Of a stretch of 50,120 bases of DNA, positions 25,801 to 32,861 are shown piece after piece; position 1 is the stretch's first letter; each line of letters begins with the position of its first letter. The notes under the pieces were generated by a model that saw only the letters and a program-made list of their open reading frames with translations, did no database searches and was not told the DNA's origin. The translations under genes were made by a program, and so were the position numbers. This stretch comes from Phycisphaeraceae bacterium (lineage in GTDB: Bacteria; Planctomycetota; Phycisphaerae; Phycisphaerales; Phycisphaeraceae): positions 1 through 50,120 of the forward strand of contig NYZC01000163.1 of NCBI GenBank assembly GCA_002686995.1, written 5' to 3'.

Positions 25801-27526
25801 GGACTCGCCCGAGGTTGATGCGATCCAGGGTGTCGTCAGGCGTGCCTTCGCGCGGCGTGTCCTCCTGGACCGTGCAGAGCGCGACGTTGTAGATGCCGTG
25901 GACGCCGGCCTGCTCGCCGCTGTGCACGAGTTTCGGCGCCGCCCAGATGAGGTCGGCCGTCGAGAGCGATCCGTCAGTCGATGCGACCGAGAACGCGCCT
26001 TCCGCGTCGGCGGCGCCACCGACGTCGCGATGCGCGTCCAGGAACGCACGCTGTACCTGCGTGTAGAAGCCGGACTGGTCCCGGGAGGAGTGCTTGAACG
26101 AGTCGCCGCCGATCGCGACGCCGAATCGCCCGGTCCGGTCTCCCAGGAGCAGTGACACGTGCAGCACGACCCGGCCCTTGTCCACGAACGCCACGACACG
26201 ATGTTCGACGTCAAGGGACCGGCCGGTCCGTTCAAGCTCGCCGCGGCGCGCCGCCATCTGTCCGCGAAGGACGTCGGTCGCCGCCGCCATCATCGGCTCG
26301 ACCTCCACACTGACTCGTCCGCGCGCCAGCGCCCGGCGCAGATCGTTCCATCGATCGCGCTGCTCCTTCAGTCCCGCCAGCGCCTGATCGATCTGCTCCG
26401 GCGCGATGTCCTGATCGCCCCGACGCAGCGTCTCGGCACGACGCCTCAGGTCCTCGACGCGCTCCTCGCCGATGTCGCCCAGCCGATCCACGAGGGCGTC
26501 GCGCACGTCACCGGACCGCTCGACCGGACGCGCCTCGGATAGCAGCGCTTCCAGTCCGGCCAGGAACTGCTGCTCCTTTTCGAAGCTCTTGCGTCGCGCG
26601 GCGACGCCGCCCTTGCCCTGAACCAGCGCGCGGTAGAGCATGTCGGCCCCGGCGTGGCCGCGCGCCTCGGCATCGAGCAGGGCGATCAGGACGTGACGGC
26701 GCGACCGATTCTCCGCCAGTTCTCCCGCAACGCGAAGCAGCGCGGCGACGGTCGCGGCACCCCGACCGCCCGGTGAACGTCGAGGCACTTCACCGTAGGT
26801 ATCGAGTCGCGCCGCGATGACGACAAGCTCGGTCTTTCGGTAGAACACCGGGTCCGTGCCCCGGATCAGCCCGTAGACGTTGCGCGCGTCGGCGGGCTTC
26901 CAGGGGACGTCACTGTGAATGGTGACCGTAGCGCCTTCCGGAAGATCATCCGCCGGACCGTCGTAGTAGAAGCGCGGCAACGGGGCGTTGGCGTTGACGA
27001 AGTGCGCGGCCCATGCCCGCGCGCACCGCGATCGCGTGAAGACCACGGCCCGCGCGCCGAGACGGAAGGCACGCAGCCAGGCGTCGCCGGCGTTGTAATC
27101 CAGAACGACGATCGCACCTAGCGGCGACCGGCTTCCGTAGTCCGAGGCCGCGCCGTCACCGACGTGAAGCAGCGGCCCCGTGATACCTCCGGCGCCGGAA
27201 GCCGGCGGAACGATGCCATTGGGGCGCATCGGCAGCAGCGGAACGACGCCGGCCTCCATCTCCATCTCGCAGCGCTCGACACGGGTCTGCGGAATCGCGA
27301 ACTCATGGACCAGGACCTCGTCGACGCCGAACTCGCGCAGGCGCTGCGCGACGTGCTCCGTCGCTCGTTGCATCGCCGGGGTGCCCGCAAGCCGGTGCGG
27401 GTCGCGCGTGAGCCGTTCGCAATCGTCGACGAACGCATCCGAGGCGGCCGACGCATGTGTACAGAGGGCCATTGCGATGAGCATGAGCACCGCTGACGTG
27501 ACCGAGACGCGACGTCCAGTAGCCAC
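22823..27526 (-). CDS. Giant fusion: degenerate M28-like peptidase domain + FtsX-type permease
   Basis: The protein has 1567 residues from the GTG at 27526, chosen because it gives a clean signal peptide (to THASA, about residue 27). The frame is open upstream to a TTG at 27658, but that stretch is a dispersed repeat. Residues of about 35-330 follow the M28 aminopeptidase layout: DPHRLAGTPAMQRATEHVAQ, a PA-like insert, then VVIAARLDTYGEVPRRSPGG. The M28 metal ligands are not where expected: the usual HxD is RLD, and the usual GExxG acid region is DAEARGHAG. A large central periplasmic part, a membrane cluster, and a C-terminal FtsX core (GTMLGSVADREREIYSFSAL, then SAIYPAVRASRSANPGIMRA) follow, with a 140-residue tail. 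The role is unknown. Confidence 0.82.
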   Translation of the reverse strand: MATGRRVSVTSAVLMLIAMALCTHASAASDAFVDDCERLTRDPHRLAGTPAMQRATEHVAQRLREFGVDEVLVHEFAIPQTRVERCEMEMEAGVVPLLPMRPNGIVPPASGAGGITGPLLHVGDGAASDYGSRSPLGAIVVLDYNAGDAWLRAFRLGARAVVFTRSRCARAWAAHFVNANAPLPRFYYDGPADDLPEGATVTIHSDVPWKPADARNVYGLIRGTDPVFYRKTELVVIAARLDTYGEVPRRSPGGRGAATVAALLRVAGELAENRSRRHVLIALLDAEARGHAGADMLYRALVQGKGGVAARRKSFEKEQQFLAGLEALLSEARPVERSGDVRDALVDRLGDIGEERVEDLRRRAETLRRGDQDIAPEQIDQALAGLKEQRDRWNDLRRALARGRVSVEVEPMMAAATDVLRGQMAARRGELERTGRSLDVEHRVVAFVDKGRVVLHVSLLLGDRTGRFGVAIGGDSFKHSSRDQSGFYTQVQRAFLDAHRDVGGAADAEGAFSVASTDGSLSTADLIWAAPKLVHSGEQAGVHGIYNVALCTVQEDTPREGTPDDTLDRINLGRVRAQANRIGPMLHHVADAAVLSQPASIDTVAQRLVPTFDGRRARGPMAMASRRGSAANFPVGGAVIQAYVAPRIRYETMIQRPYAFDDFRVLLCDANGTYELEYGDSVPTGFALASRSDETLFGDFASNNKLKHRVHLVRGRSGAMVLPPQVQVWPPSVLNAVTDGRIDRNRHNGGAIDGVAWWFADERIASVKLFGLESAVALLNGPDRLTGSATDTSGDVRKGTGLVAIGASPQRSAPRSATDLWRLNEARLQVLRNEGVANRSVERLHRRVEDLLRDAERTGNVARHDALAAAAFLTARTVYRQARSALDDLVHAVLVLLALSVPFAFAVERLVIGSVSVYRQIAWFGLFFALVFAILYATHPAFAVAPTPLIIFLAFSILTLSMMAIFILLRKFEVELKVLQGLTTTLHSADVSRFGTILAAVGMGISTMRRRPLRTGLTALTIVLLTFTILCFASFDTEIGLLRLYVRPAPPYPAVQYVRVNRTPVPDSMLDLLGHRWSSQVVVCPRYWLVPEPKRDDVALVTREDGTRPMPIGGVMGLEPAELDARHDLRDLLGSPARLEGGVLITRAAADRVGVEVGERVLIGGVPLEVVGTMDAASLAAVSDPDGGSILPARFRDDHDARTEVRPPPADPTALPAEPVPEWTTMLPDTVAIVSNATARRLGGALHMVHLYPPDRAGAAAIAGDLARTVRDPVVATLADGVYRHVLGPVVRASRAGDLVFPLLLGGLVVFGTMLGSVADREREIYSFSALGLAPAHVAGLFFAEAMVYAIVGGLGGYLLAQAVTKVLAVTAGFGWIAAPQMNYSSTNTMVAILIVMATVLVSAIYPAVRASRSANPGIMRAWRLPAPEGDVLDLTFPFTVSNYDFVGIVGYLKEHFDAYADTGLGIFLARDVALARRDRDALGLDALIALAPFDLGVTQDFRMRRRASGIEGIEEITIRLERRSGQPKDWRRLNQILLNDLRRQLLIWRSLPHDTMEIYRRRTLEG

Positions 27527-27529
27527 GGG

Positions 27530-27625
27530 TGCGCGCCGCACGGGCTGAAGCCCACAACCGACCGAACCCCAGGTCTGGACAATGCGACACCCCCCCAACC
27601 TCCCCTTGCGAAGGGGGAGCTTGCA
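27530..27625. repeat. Dispersed repeat, copy A (inverted relative to 45282)
   Basis: The 57 bp at 27569-27625 match the reverse complement of 45282-45338 at about 51 positions. Weaker similarity extends on the 27530 side, including a GGGCT/AGCCC stem. It contains a CTCCCCCTT/AAGGGGGAG hairpin. It lies between an ATPase gene and the giant fusion gene of the same operon. Confidence 0.88.
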
Positions 27626-27654
27626 TACGTTCGTCGCCGGGATGACTGCATGCC

Positions 27655-28422
27655 TCAATGAATCTCACCCAGCTCGATCGTCACCTGGTCGCGCCGCGCG
27701 ATGCGCTCGACCCTGCCGTCACGGATCCACATGAGCCGGTCGCAGATATCGAGCATGCGGTGGTCGTGCGTCGCGCAGATCACCGTCACGCCCTTCTCGC
27801 GGTTGAGCCGCTGCAGGATGTGCAGCACGTCGAGACCGGTCTGCATGTCGAGGTTGGCCGTCGGCTCGTCGCACAGGAGCACGCTCGGCTCGTTGCACAT
27901 CGATCGAGCGATCGCGACGCGCTGCTGCTGGCCGCCGGACATCTCGATCGGCCGGTGGAACCACCGGTCGCCGAGGCCGACCATCTCGAGCAGCGCCATG
28001 CTCCGCTTGCGCGCGACGTCGGGCGGCTCGCCCGCGAAGGCCATCGGGGTCATCACGTTCTCCAGCGCGGTCATGTAGGTGATCAGGTTGTAGGACTGGA
28101 AGATGTACCCGATCTTCCGGCAGCGCAGGAAGGCAAGCTCCACCGCGGTGAGCTGGGCCACGTCGACCTCGTCGATGAACACGCGCCCGCTCGTGGGACT
28201 GTCGAGCGCGCCGATCATGTTGAAGAACGTGCTCTTGCCCGACCCCGACGGCCCCATGACCGAGATGAACTCCCCGGTAAAGATCTCGACGTCGACGCCG
28301 CGCAGCGCCTCGGTCGTCACCTTCTTGCGCTCGTAGTGCTTCTTCAGATCGAGCGTACGAATGATCACGCGACGGTCGTCGTCGTTTCGCGGCGCCGCGC
28401 TATCCCGGACGATCTCGGTCAT
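27655..28422 (-). CDS. ABC transporter ATPase (LolD/MacB type)
   Basis: This 255-residue ATPase has Walker [21 protein letters not shown] (about 57-76), the Q-loop IGYIFQSYNLITYMT, the signature [15 protein letters not shown], and Walker B VLLCDEPTANLDMQ followed by ICATHDHR. The start at 28422 overlaps the stop of the upstream FtsX permease as ATGA, so the two are coupled and this is its ATPase. It resembles the ATPase at 19937 closely in the core ([17 protein letters not shown]), so the two probably arose by duplication. Membership of the LolD/MacB/FtsE subfamily is clear; substrate is not. Confidence 0.93.
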   Translation of the reverse strand: MTEIVRDSAAPRNDDDRRVIIRTLDLKKHYERKKVTTEALRGVDVEIFTGEFISVMGPSGSGKSTFFNMIGALDSPTSGRVFIDEVDVAQLTAVELAFLRCRKIGYIFQSYNLITYMTALENVMTPMAFAGEPPDVARKRSMALLEMVGLGDRWFHRPIEMSGGQQQRVAIARSMCNEPSVLLCDEPTANLDMQTGLDVLHILQRLNREKGVTVICATHDHRMLDICDRLMWIRDGRVERIARRDQVTIELGEIH

Positions 28423-29882
28423 TCGACGCGCATCGCCTCCATCGGTGCCAGCCGTGAAGCCTTCAGGGCCGGCAGGATCGTCGCGACGGCGGCCAGCAGG
28501 ACACCCAGCAGCGCCGCCGAAGCGCCGGCGCCGGCGAGCAGCCGGTAAGGCATGGCCAGTGCGAGCACCTCGCCGATCCGCCCGTACATCCGGCCCAACC
28601 CGATGACCAGGCCGACGACCGTCCCGGCGACGCCGCCGACGATGCCCAGCACCGCCGCTTCCATCACGAACGTGAGCGCGATGTACCCGTCCAGCGCGCC
28701 GAGACACTTGAGCGTGGCGATCTCGCGAAAGCGCTGGGTCACCGACATCAGCATCGCGTTCGCGATCCCCACGACGCACACCAGCATCGACACGAACAGG
28801 ACCCAGATCATCCGGCGCTCGATCGTCAGACGGGCGTCCCGGCTTCCGAACCCGGCGGCGCGCTCGAGCGCCGCCTGCTCCGATCGCAGGGCCGCGAGCG
28901 CGACGACACGATCGGCGTCGAGCGCCTCGAAGACCAGCCCCTCCTCCGTCATCGCCTCCAGGTATATCGCCGCCCCGCGCCGGCCGGACAGCATCTTCCA
29001 CAGGCGCACCGCGTCCACCTCGCGGGGCACGATATCGAGTTGAGCGGCCACCCTGCGACGCACCTCGGGGCGCCGCAGCGCCTGCTCGAGCCGGGCGATC
29101 TGCAGCCTGCGCGCGGCGTCCCTCGCGACCCGTCGGCCGGTCTCGGAGTCGAGGCCGAAGCCCGCGGCCCGCACCGCGTCGCCGAACGCGCCGTCCGCAT
29201 CGACCAGTGCTTCGAGCATCGACCGATCGCCGCGCGACGTCGCCACATCGGACGCGGCCTGCGCGTAGCCCTCTCGGATCCGATCCGTGCTCCGTTCGAG
29301 CTGCGGCCATGCCGACACCAGTCGGCGCATCGCGTCGACATCCGCCGATCGGCGCAGCGCGGCATGGCGCCCGACGACCTGCTCGAAACGCTCCCAGCGC
29401 TCCGGATCGCCCAGGTCTCGAAGGATGCCGAATCCCTGCGCATCGTCGACGAGGCTTCTGCGCGTCCGATGATCGAGCGTTTCGATCCAATCGAGCATCG
29501 TGATCGCGGACCGCGCCGTCTCGTGGTAGGGACGCAGGTCGTCATCGATGCCGGCGACGCGCCCGGCCTCGATCACCTCGGGCGCGTCGGCGTCCGCGCG
29601 CCCGATCCGCCGAATGATTTCGTCGTTCGCCGTCGCACCGGAAATCCGCGCGGACCAGGTCATGGCGATGCGCAGATCGTCGAGGCGCTCGACGGCCACC
29701 GTGGCCAGCTCGCGCCTGACGATCGACTCGCTCAGGGCGTTCGCCATGAACGCGATCGCGACGGTGATCACCATGAGCGTGACGATCGACCGCCCCAGGC
29801 GATGACGCATGCCGTTCAGCGTCAGCCGAAACGTCGCGGCCACACCGAGGCGGGGCTGGTCCTGCAACTCGATCTGCTTCAT
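28419..29882 (-). CDS. FtsX/MacB-family ABC permease
   Basis: The protein has 487 residues. One membrane helix near residues 32-51 is followed by a periplasmic domain of about 310 residues, then three C-terminal helices. The helix IWVLFVSMLVCVVGIANAML and the loop SVTQRFREIATLKCLGALDG are the FtsX core signature, ending in ILPALKASRLAPMEAMRVE. This is the MacB/LolCE topology of type VII ABC machines, which shuttle or extract substrates in the periplasm rather than cross the bilayer. ATGA overlaps tie it to the PqqD-like gene upstream (29879-29882) and the ATPase downstream. Confidence 0.93.
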   Translation of the reverse strand: MKQIELQDQPRLGVAATFRLTLNGMRHRLGRSIVTLMVITVAIAFMANALSESIVRRELATVAVERLDDLRIAMTWSARISGATANDEIIRRIGRADADAPEVIEAGRVAGIDDDLRPYHETARSAITMLDWIETLDHRTRRSLVDDAQGFGILRDLGDPERWERFEQVVGRHAALRRSADVDAMRRLVSAWPQLERSTDRIREGYAQAASDVATSRGDRSMLEALVDADGAFGDAVRAAGFGLDSETGRRVARDAARRLQIARLEQALRRPEVRRRVAAQLDIVPREVDAVRLWKMLSGRRGAAIYLEAMTEEGLVFEALDADRVVALAALRSEQAALERAAGFGSRDARLTIERRMIWVLFVSMLVCVVGIANAMLMSVTQRFREIATLKCLGALDGYIALTFVMEAAVLGIVGGVAGTVVGLVIGLGRMYGRIGEVLALAMPYRLLAGAGASAALLGVLLAAVATILPALKASRLAPMEAMRVE

Positions 29883-30259
29883 CGGGGCATCACGACCACC
29901 AGGGCGCCGCGCTCGCCGAGCATCCGGAGATAGCCCGTGACGGCGACGCGCGCTTCGTGAAAGGTCAGTCGCTGGGCATCCGCCATCGCGTCGATGACGT
30001 TCTCCACGGTACGCCGGCCGTCACAGAAGGACCAGACCTGCGTCCCCAGCCGATCCAACGCGATACGCCGTGTTCCGGGCGGCCGCACGACCCAGGAGAG
30101 CGGCGGCACGAGCCAGCCGGGACGTCGACGCGGCACCTCCACGACGACCTGGTCGCCGTCGCTGCGCGACTCCCGCGCCGCATGGTTGCGCACGGGCGTC
30201 GCGCACAGCATCGGAAGCCATCCCGTCTCGTCCCGGTCGACGTCCGAACCATGTGCCAT
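29879..30259 (-). CDS. PqqD-family (RRE-fold) protein
   Basis: This 126-residue protein matches the PqqD family in its second half: TRRIALDRLGTQVWSFCDGR (about 64-83), RTVENVIDAMADAQRLT, and VTGYLRMLGERGALVVV near the C-terminus. PqqD-type domains are the RiPP recognition element: they bind leader peptides and pass them to a modifying enzyme. No radical SAM enzyme, peptide precursor or other modifying enzyme is seen nearby. The preferred start is the ATG at 30259, with TATCAT ending 9 nt upstream; an in-frame ATG at 30280 is possible. It overlaps the FtsX permease gene by 4 nt (ATGA), so a link to that transporter is well supported. Confidence 0.85.
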   Translation of the reverse strand: MAHGSDVDRDETGWLPMLCATPVRNHAARESRSDGDQVVVEVPRRRPGWLVPPLSWVVRPPGTRRIALDRLGTQVWSFCDGRRTVENVIDAMADAQRLTFHEARVAVTGYLRMLGERGALVVVMPR

Positions 30260-30301
30260 GGGGTCCGAATGATACCGCAATCAATCATCAGGAATCGAAA
30301 T

Positions 30302-31147
30302 TCAGGACTTCGCCAGGCATCCGCAATCGAGGTGTCGGCCCGGCACGATCTCCGCGTCTCGATCAGTCACGTCTGCGCGGTAGAGCCTCCCGTCGCGCGG
30401 GCAGATCCATGCTGCCGCCCGATGTCGGCGCTTCTTCCTGCGCCATCGTGGCGTCGCGGCGGCAGGCGCCTCGACGTAGGCAATCTCGTGATCGGCTTGC
30501 GCGGCCACGCGCTGCTCCGTGGGTGCCTCGGTCATCCGGCGGGCCAGCCACTGGTCGACGGAACCGTCGAGCCAGTGCTCGATCAGTCCGAACCGGGCCA
30601 GCGTGGTCACCCGCTGCGCGTCCTTCGGATCGGCGAAGGACATCTCCACCCGTGCCGGCTCGACGCGACACGAATCAAGCTCGAGCGACGCGTCGACGCG
30701 CAGATCCATGCCGAAGCAGTGCCAGTGCTCGAGCCCTTCGCACACCGACTCGGTCGCGACACTGTCGAGCACGCGGCGCGCCAGCGCCTCGTCCGGTGCT
30801 TCGCGCCAGATGAGCACGATCTCGATCAGGCATCCCGGATCGTCGAAGTAGCGTCCCACGTGCGACGTGGCCCCCTGCTCGCGGCTGACCTGCCAGCCGC
30901 GCCAGGCCTGGTGACAAAGTGACGTGATCTCACCCGCGCCGTCGGCGCCCTCGAGACGCTCGCGATACTCTCCGAGCAGCGAATCGAAGTCCGGCGCCGA
31001 CGCCGCGCGGCGCCAGTTGAACTCGAGCCGATATCCGCCGCGGTCGGCAAACGCGCAGCGCCCCTGCTCGCGGCGACGCGAGTACATCAGCATCTCCCAC
31101 GCCGGCGGATGCTCCATCCGGAACTGGTGCCAGATCCAGGGTTCCAT
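30302..31147 (-). CDS. Conserved-looking protein of unknown function, first gene of the ABC set
   Basis: I do not recognise this 281-residue protein. It has no signal peptide and many aromatic and charged residues: MEPWIWHQFRMEHPPAWEML at the start, then CAFADRGGYRLEFNWR. The C-terminus is basic (RWRRKKRRHRAAAW), followed by ICPRDGRLYRAD and a final CGC, which could form a zinc ribbon. The start at 31147 is preceded by CCCC and, 13 nt upstream, TACAAT, a good -10. An upstream in-frame ATG at 31195 looks less likely. Its 42-nt distance from the PqqD-like gene and the same strand suggest it begins the operon. Confidence 0.75.
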   Translation of the reverse strand: MEPWIWHQFRMEHPPAWEMLMYSRRREQGRCAFADRGGYRLEFNWRRAASAPDFDSLLGEYRERLEGADGAGEITSLCHQAWRGWQVSREQGATSHVGRYFDDPGCLIEIVLIWREAPDEALARRVLDSVATESVCEGLEHWHCFGMDLRVDASLELDSCRVEPARVEMSFADPKDAQRVTTLARFGLIEHWLDGSVDQWLARRMTEAPTEQRVAAQADHEIAYVEAPAAATPRWRRKKRRHRAAAWICPRDGRLYRADVTDRDAEIVPGRHLDCGCLAKS

Positions 31148-31160
31148 GGGGTCGCGGGCA

Positions 31161-31166
31161 ATTGTA
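31161..31166 (-). promoter_or_regulatory. -10 element of the ABC operon
   Basis: On the minus strand TACAAT lies 13 nt before the ATG at 31147, giving a 5' leader of only about 6 nt. No matching -35 is visible. Confidence 0.45.
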
Positions 31167-31207
31167 GGACAGGAGGGTGCATGACAGGATGCCAATCGAT
31201 CCGAGAC

Positions 31208-31236
31208 TTGACACCCGGCACGTCACGCCGGATCCT
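31208..31236 (+). promoter_or_regulatory. Possible promoter of sodC
   Basis: TTGACA at 31208-31213 is a perfect -35; 17 nt later GATCCT is a poor -10. It lies in the divergent gap between the ABC operon and sodC. A CCGG/CCGG hairpin follows the -35. Confidence 0.3.
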
Positions 31237-31271
31237 CCCATGCTCCCATGAATCATTGATGGAGCACGACG

Positions 31272-31817
31272 ATGCACAGAGGCGTTTACTTCTCGGCGAC
31301 GCTGGTCCTTTCCCTGCTCACGCTCGGTTGCGGCCATGCCCGGCACCATCGCACGCAGTGGGCGTCGGTCGAACGGGCGGTCGCCGTCATGACCCCGACG
31401 GCCGGCAACACGGCCTCGGGCGTCGTCACCTTCACGCAGGTGGAAGGCGGCGTGCGCATCGTCGCCGACATCAACGGGCTGAACCCGAACCAGCGGCACG
31501 CGTTTCATGTCCACGAGTTCGGCGACGCGCGCGACGCGAAGGGCAAGAGCGCCGGCGGTCACTACAACCCCGAGGGGCACGATCACGGCCGACCCGAGGC
31601 TGCCGTCCGCCATGCCGGCGATCTCGGCAACCTCGTCGCCGACGGCACGGGCCGCGCCCACTACGATCGCGTCGACGACCGCATCACGATCGCAGGCATG
31701 CTCAACCCGATCGTCGGCCGCGGCGTCATCATCCACGCGGGCGAGGACCAGTTCACCCAGCCGACCGGCGCCGCCGGCGCGCGGATCGCGATCGGGGTGA
31801 TCGGCATCGCGAAGTGA
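31272..31817 (+). CDS. sodC: Cu/Zn superoxide dismutase, lipoprotein form lacking the disulfide cysteines
   Basis: The enzyme converts superoxide to hydrogen peroxide and oxygen in the envelope. It has 181 residues. A signal peptide ends at LTLGC (Cys20), an imperfect lipobox. The metal ligands are in place: HVHEFG, GGHYNP, HDHG, HAGDLGN and VIIHAGEDQF. The conserved arginine near the C-terminus is kept (ARIAIGVIG), but the usual ACGVI cysteine is isoleucine, and its partner after HEFG is also absent, so the family's disulfide is missing. GGAG lies about 7 nt before the ATG. It is divergent from the ABC operon and convergent with the deacetylase gene. Confidence 0.92.
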   Translation: MHRGVYFSATLVLSLLTLGCGHARHHRTQWASVERAVAVMTPTAGNTASGVVTFTQVEGGVRIVADINGLNPNQRHAFHVHEFGDARDAKGKSAGGHYNPEGHDHGRPEAAVRHAGDLGNLVADGTGRAHYDRVDDRITIAGMLNPIVGRGVIIHAGEDQFTQPTGAAGARIAIGVIGIAK

Positions 31818-31837
31818 GCGGGCGTGGGAGGGGGGAG

Positions 31838-31979
31838 CCTCTCACGGAGGCACAGAGACACGGAGGAGGAGAAGGAGAAGGAGAAGAGGGGCACCGTAGA
31901 TCGGGGAACAAGCGACGCCGCGGCTCCAAGAGCCGTGCGCAATCCGTCCCTCTCCGTGCCTCCGTGTCTCCGTGAGAGG
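31838..31979. repeat. Large inverted repeat (CCTCTCACGGAG family)
   Basis: Arms at 31838-31866 and 31952-31979 are near-perfect inverted copies, both built on CACGGAGNCAC and ending in CCTCTCACGGAG. A shorter hairpin, CGGCTC-CAA-GAGCCG, lies at 31921-31935. The element fills the gap between the convergent sodC and deacetylase genes, where it could also stop transcription. Confidence 0.85.
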
Positions 31980-31998
31980 TCCCAGCCCGGCCTCGGAT

Positions 31999-32772
31999 TC
32001 ATTCCACGCTGCCGCGCAGCCATCCCGCCAGCGCGTCGATGTTCGTCTCGAAGTTGATGTTCACCGACGGCAGACGGTAACGGTTCGTCTCCGAAGTGAC
32101 GTAATCCGTCGGCAGCGAGAGGTGCCATAGCCGGGCGGAGCTGAACGTGCGCATCACGATGCCCTCGATCTCGTCGTCGAACGAGCCGCCGGGATAGGCG
32201 AAAGAACGGATCGGCACGCCCATCTGCTCCTCGGCGCGCTGTCTGCCGAGGACCACCTCGCGCTCGACCTCGCCGACGCCCTTTTCGGCCTTCAGCGGTT
32301 CCAGCCAGAAGTGGCGCTGCGTGTGCCCGCCGACCGCCCACCCCGCCTCGTGCAGCTCCCGCAAGTGCTTCCAGCCCATCGGCGGGAAGTCCGCCCGCGC
32401 GCCCATGTGCGGAAGCTCCAGGCCGTCGGCGAGATCGGTGATCGCGAAGACCGTGCCGACGAAACCGTGCTCGCGCATCATCGGCCAGGCGGTCCGGTAG
32501 ATCGCCAGTCGGTTGTCGTCGAAATCGAGCAGCACCGGGCGCGGCGGTAGCGGCTTCGTGCCATCCAGGGCGTCGATCAGGACCTCGTGGTTGATGGCCG
32601 TCATGCCCAGGTCGACCATGACGCGCAGGTGCTCGGCGAACTGATCGGACCAGGTGTGCCCGTAGCCGCCGCCGAGATGCGCCGAGCCTTCCGGCGCGTT
32701 CTGTTCCCGTTCCAGCACCCGGTGGTAACAAAGGACGGGGATCGCCGAGTCAGCATTCAGTCGGTTCGTCAT
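31999..32772 (-). CDS. Polysaccharide deacetylase family protein (NodB domain)
   Basis: This 257-residue protein is a carbohydrate esterase 4-type enzyme. The motifs are LLDFDDNRLAIYRTA (the catalytic base and metal Asp region), HTQRH (metal-binding histidines) and SFAYPGGSFDDEI. The opening SAIPVLCYHRVLEREQN is common in deacetylases that act on cell-surface glycans. There is no signal peptide. It follows the sialidase-like gene on the minus strand after an 89-nt gap that holds a perfect hairpin. GAGG lies 8 nt before the ATG. The substrate is unknown; the EPS-locus deacetylase at 8016 is only a distant relative. Confidence 0.87.
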   Translation of the reverse strand: MTNRLNADSAIPVLCYHRVLEREQNAPEGSAHLGGGYGHTWSDQFAEHLRVMVDLGMTAINHEVLIDALDGTKPLPPRPVLLDFDDNRLAIYRTAWPMMREHGFVGTVFAITDLADGLELPHMGARADFPPMGWKHLRELHEAGWAVGGHTQRHFWLEPLKAEKGVGEVEREVVLGRQRAEEQMGVPIRSFAYPGGSFDDEIEGIVMRTFSSARLWHLSLPTDYVTSETNRYRLPSVNINFETNIDALAGWLRGSVE

Positions 32773-32825
32773 TCGTACGTCCTCGCATCCCCACGCCGTG
32801 ATCCGCAGGGTCAGGGACAACGGAT

Positions 32826-32849
32826 GGACACGGATGGGAATCCGTGTCC
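32826..32849 (-). terminator. Perfect hairpin between sialidase-like and deacetylase genes
   Basis: GGACACGGAT (32826-32835), GGGA loop with neighbours, then ATCCGTGTCC (32840-32849): a perfect 10-bp stem. No U tract follows, so it may be a processing or attenuation hairpin rather than a rho-independent terminator. It is an inverted version of the dispersed CACGGATG repeat. Confidence 0.45.
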
Positions 32850-32861
32850 GTGCGCGGCGTC

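Noticed and set aside
27527..27658. Start of the giant fusion protein at the TTG 27658 overlapping the ATPase stop
   Set aside because: It would place a dispersed repeat inside the protein and bury the signal peptide; the GTG at 27526 gives a normal signal peptide.
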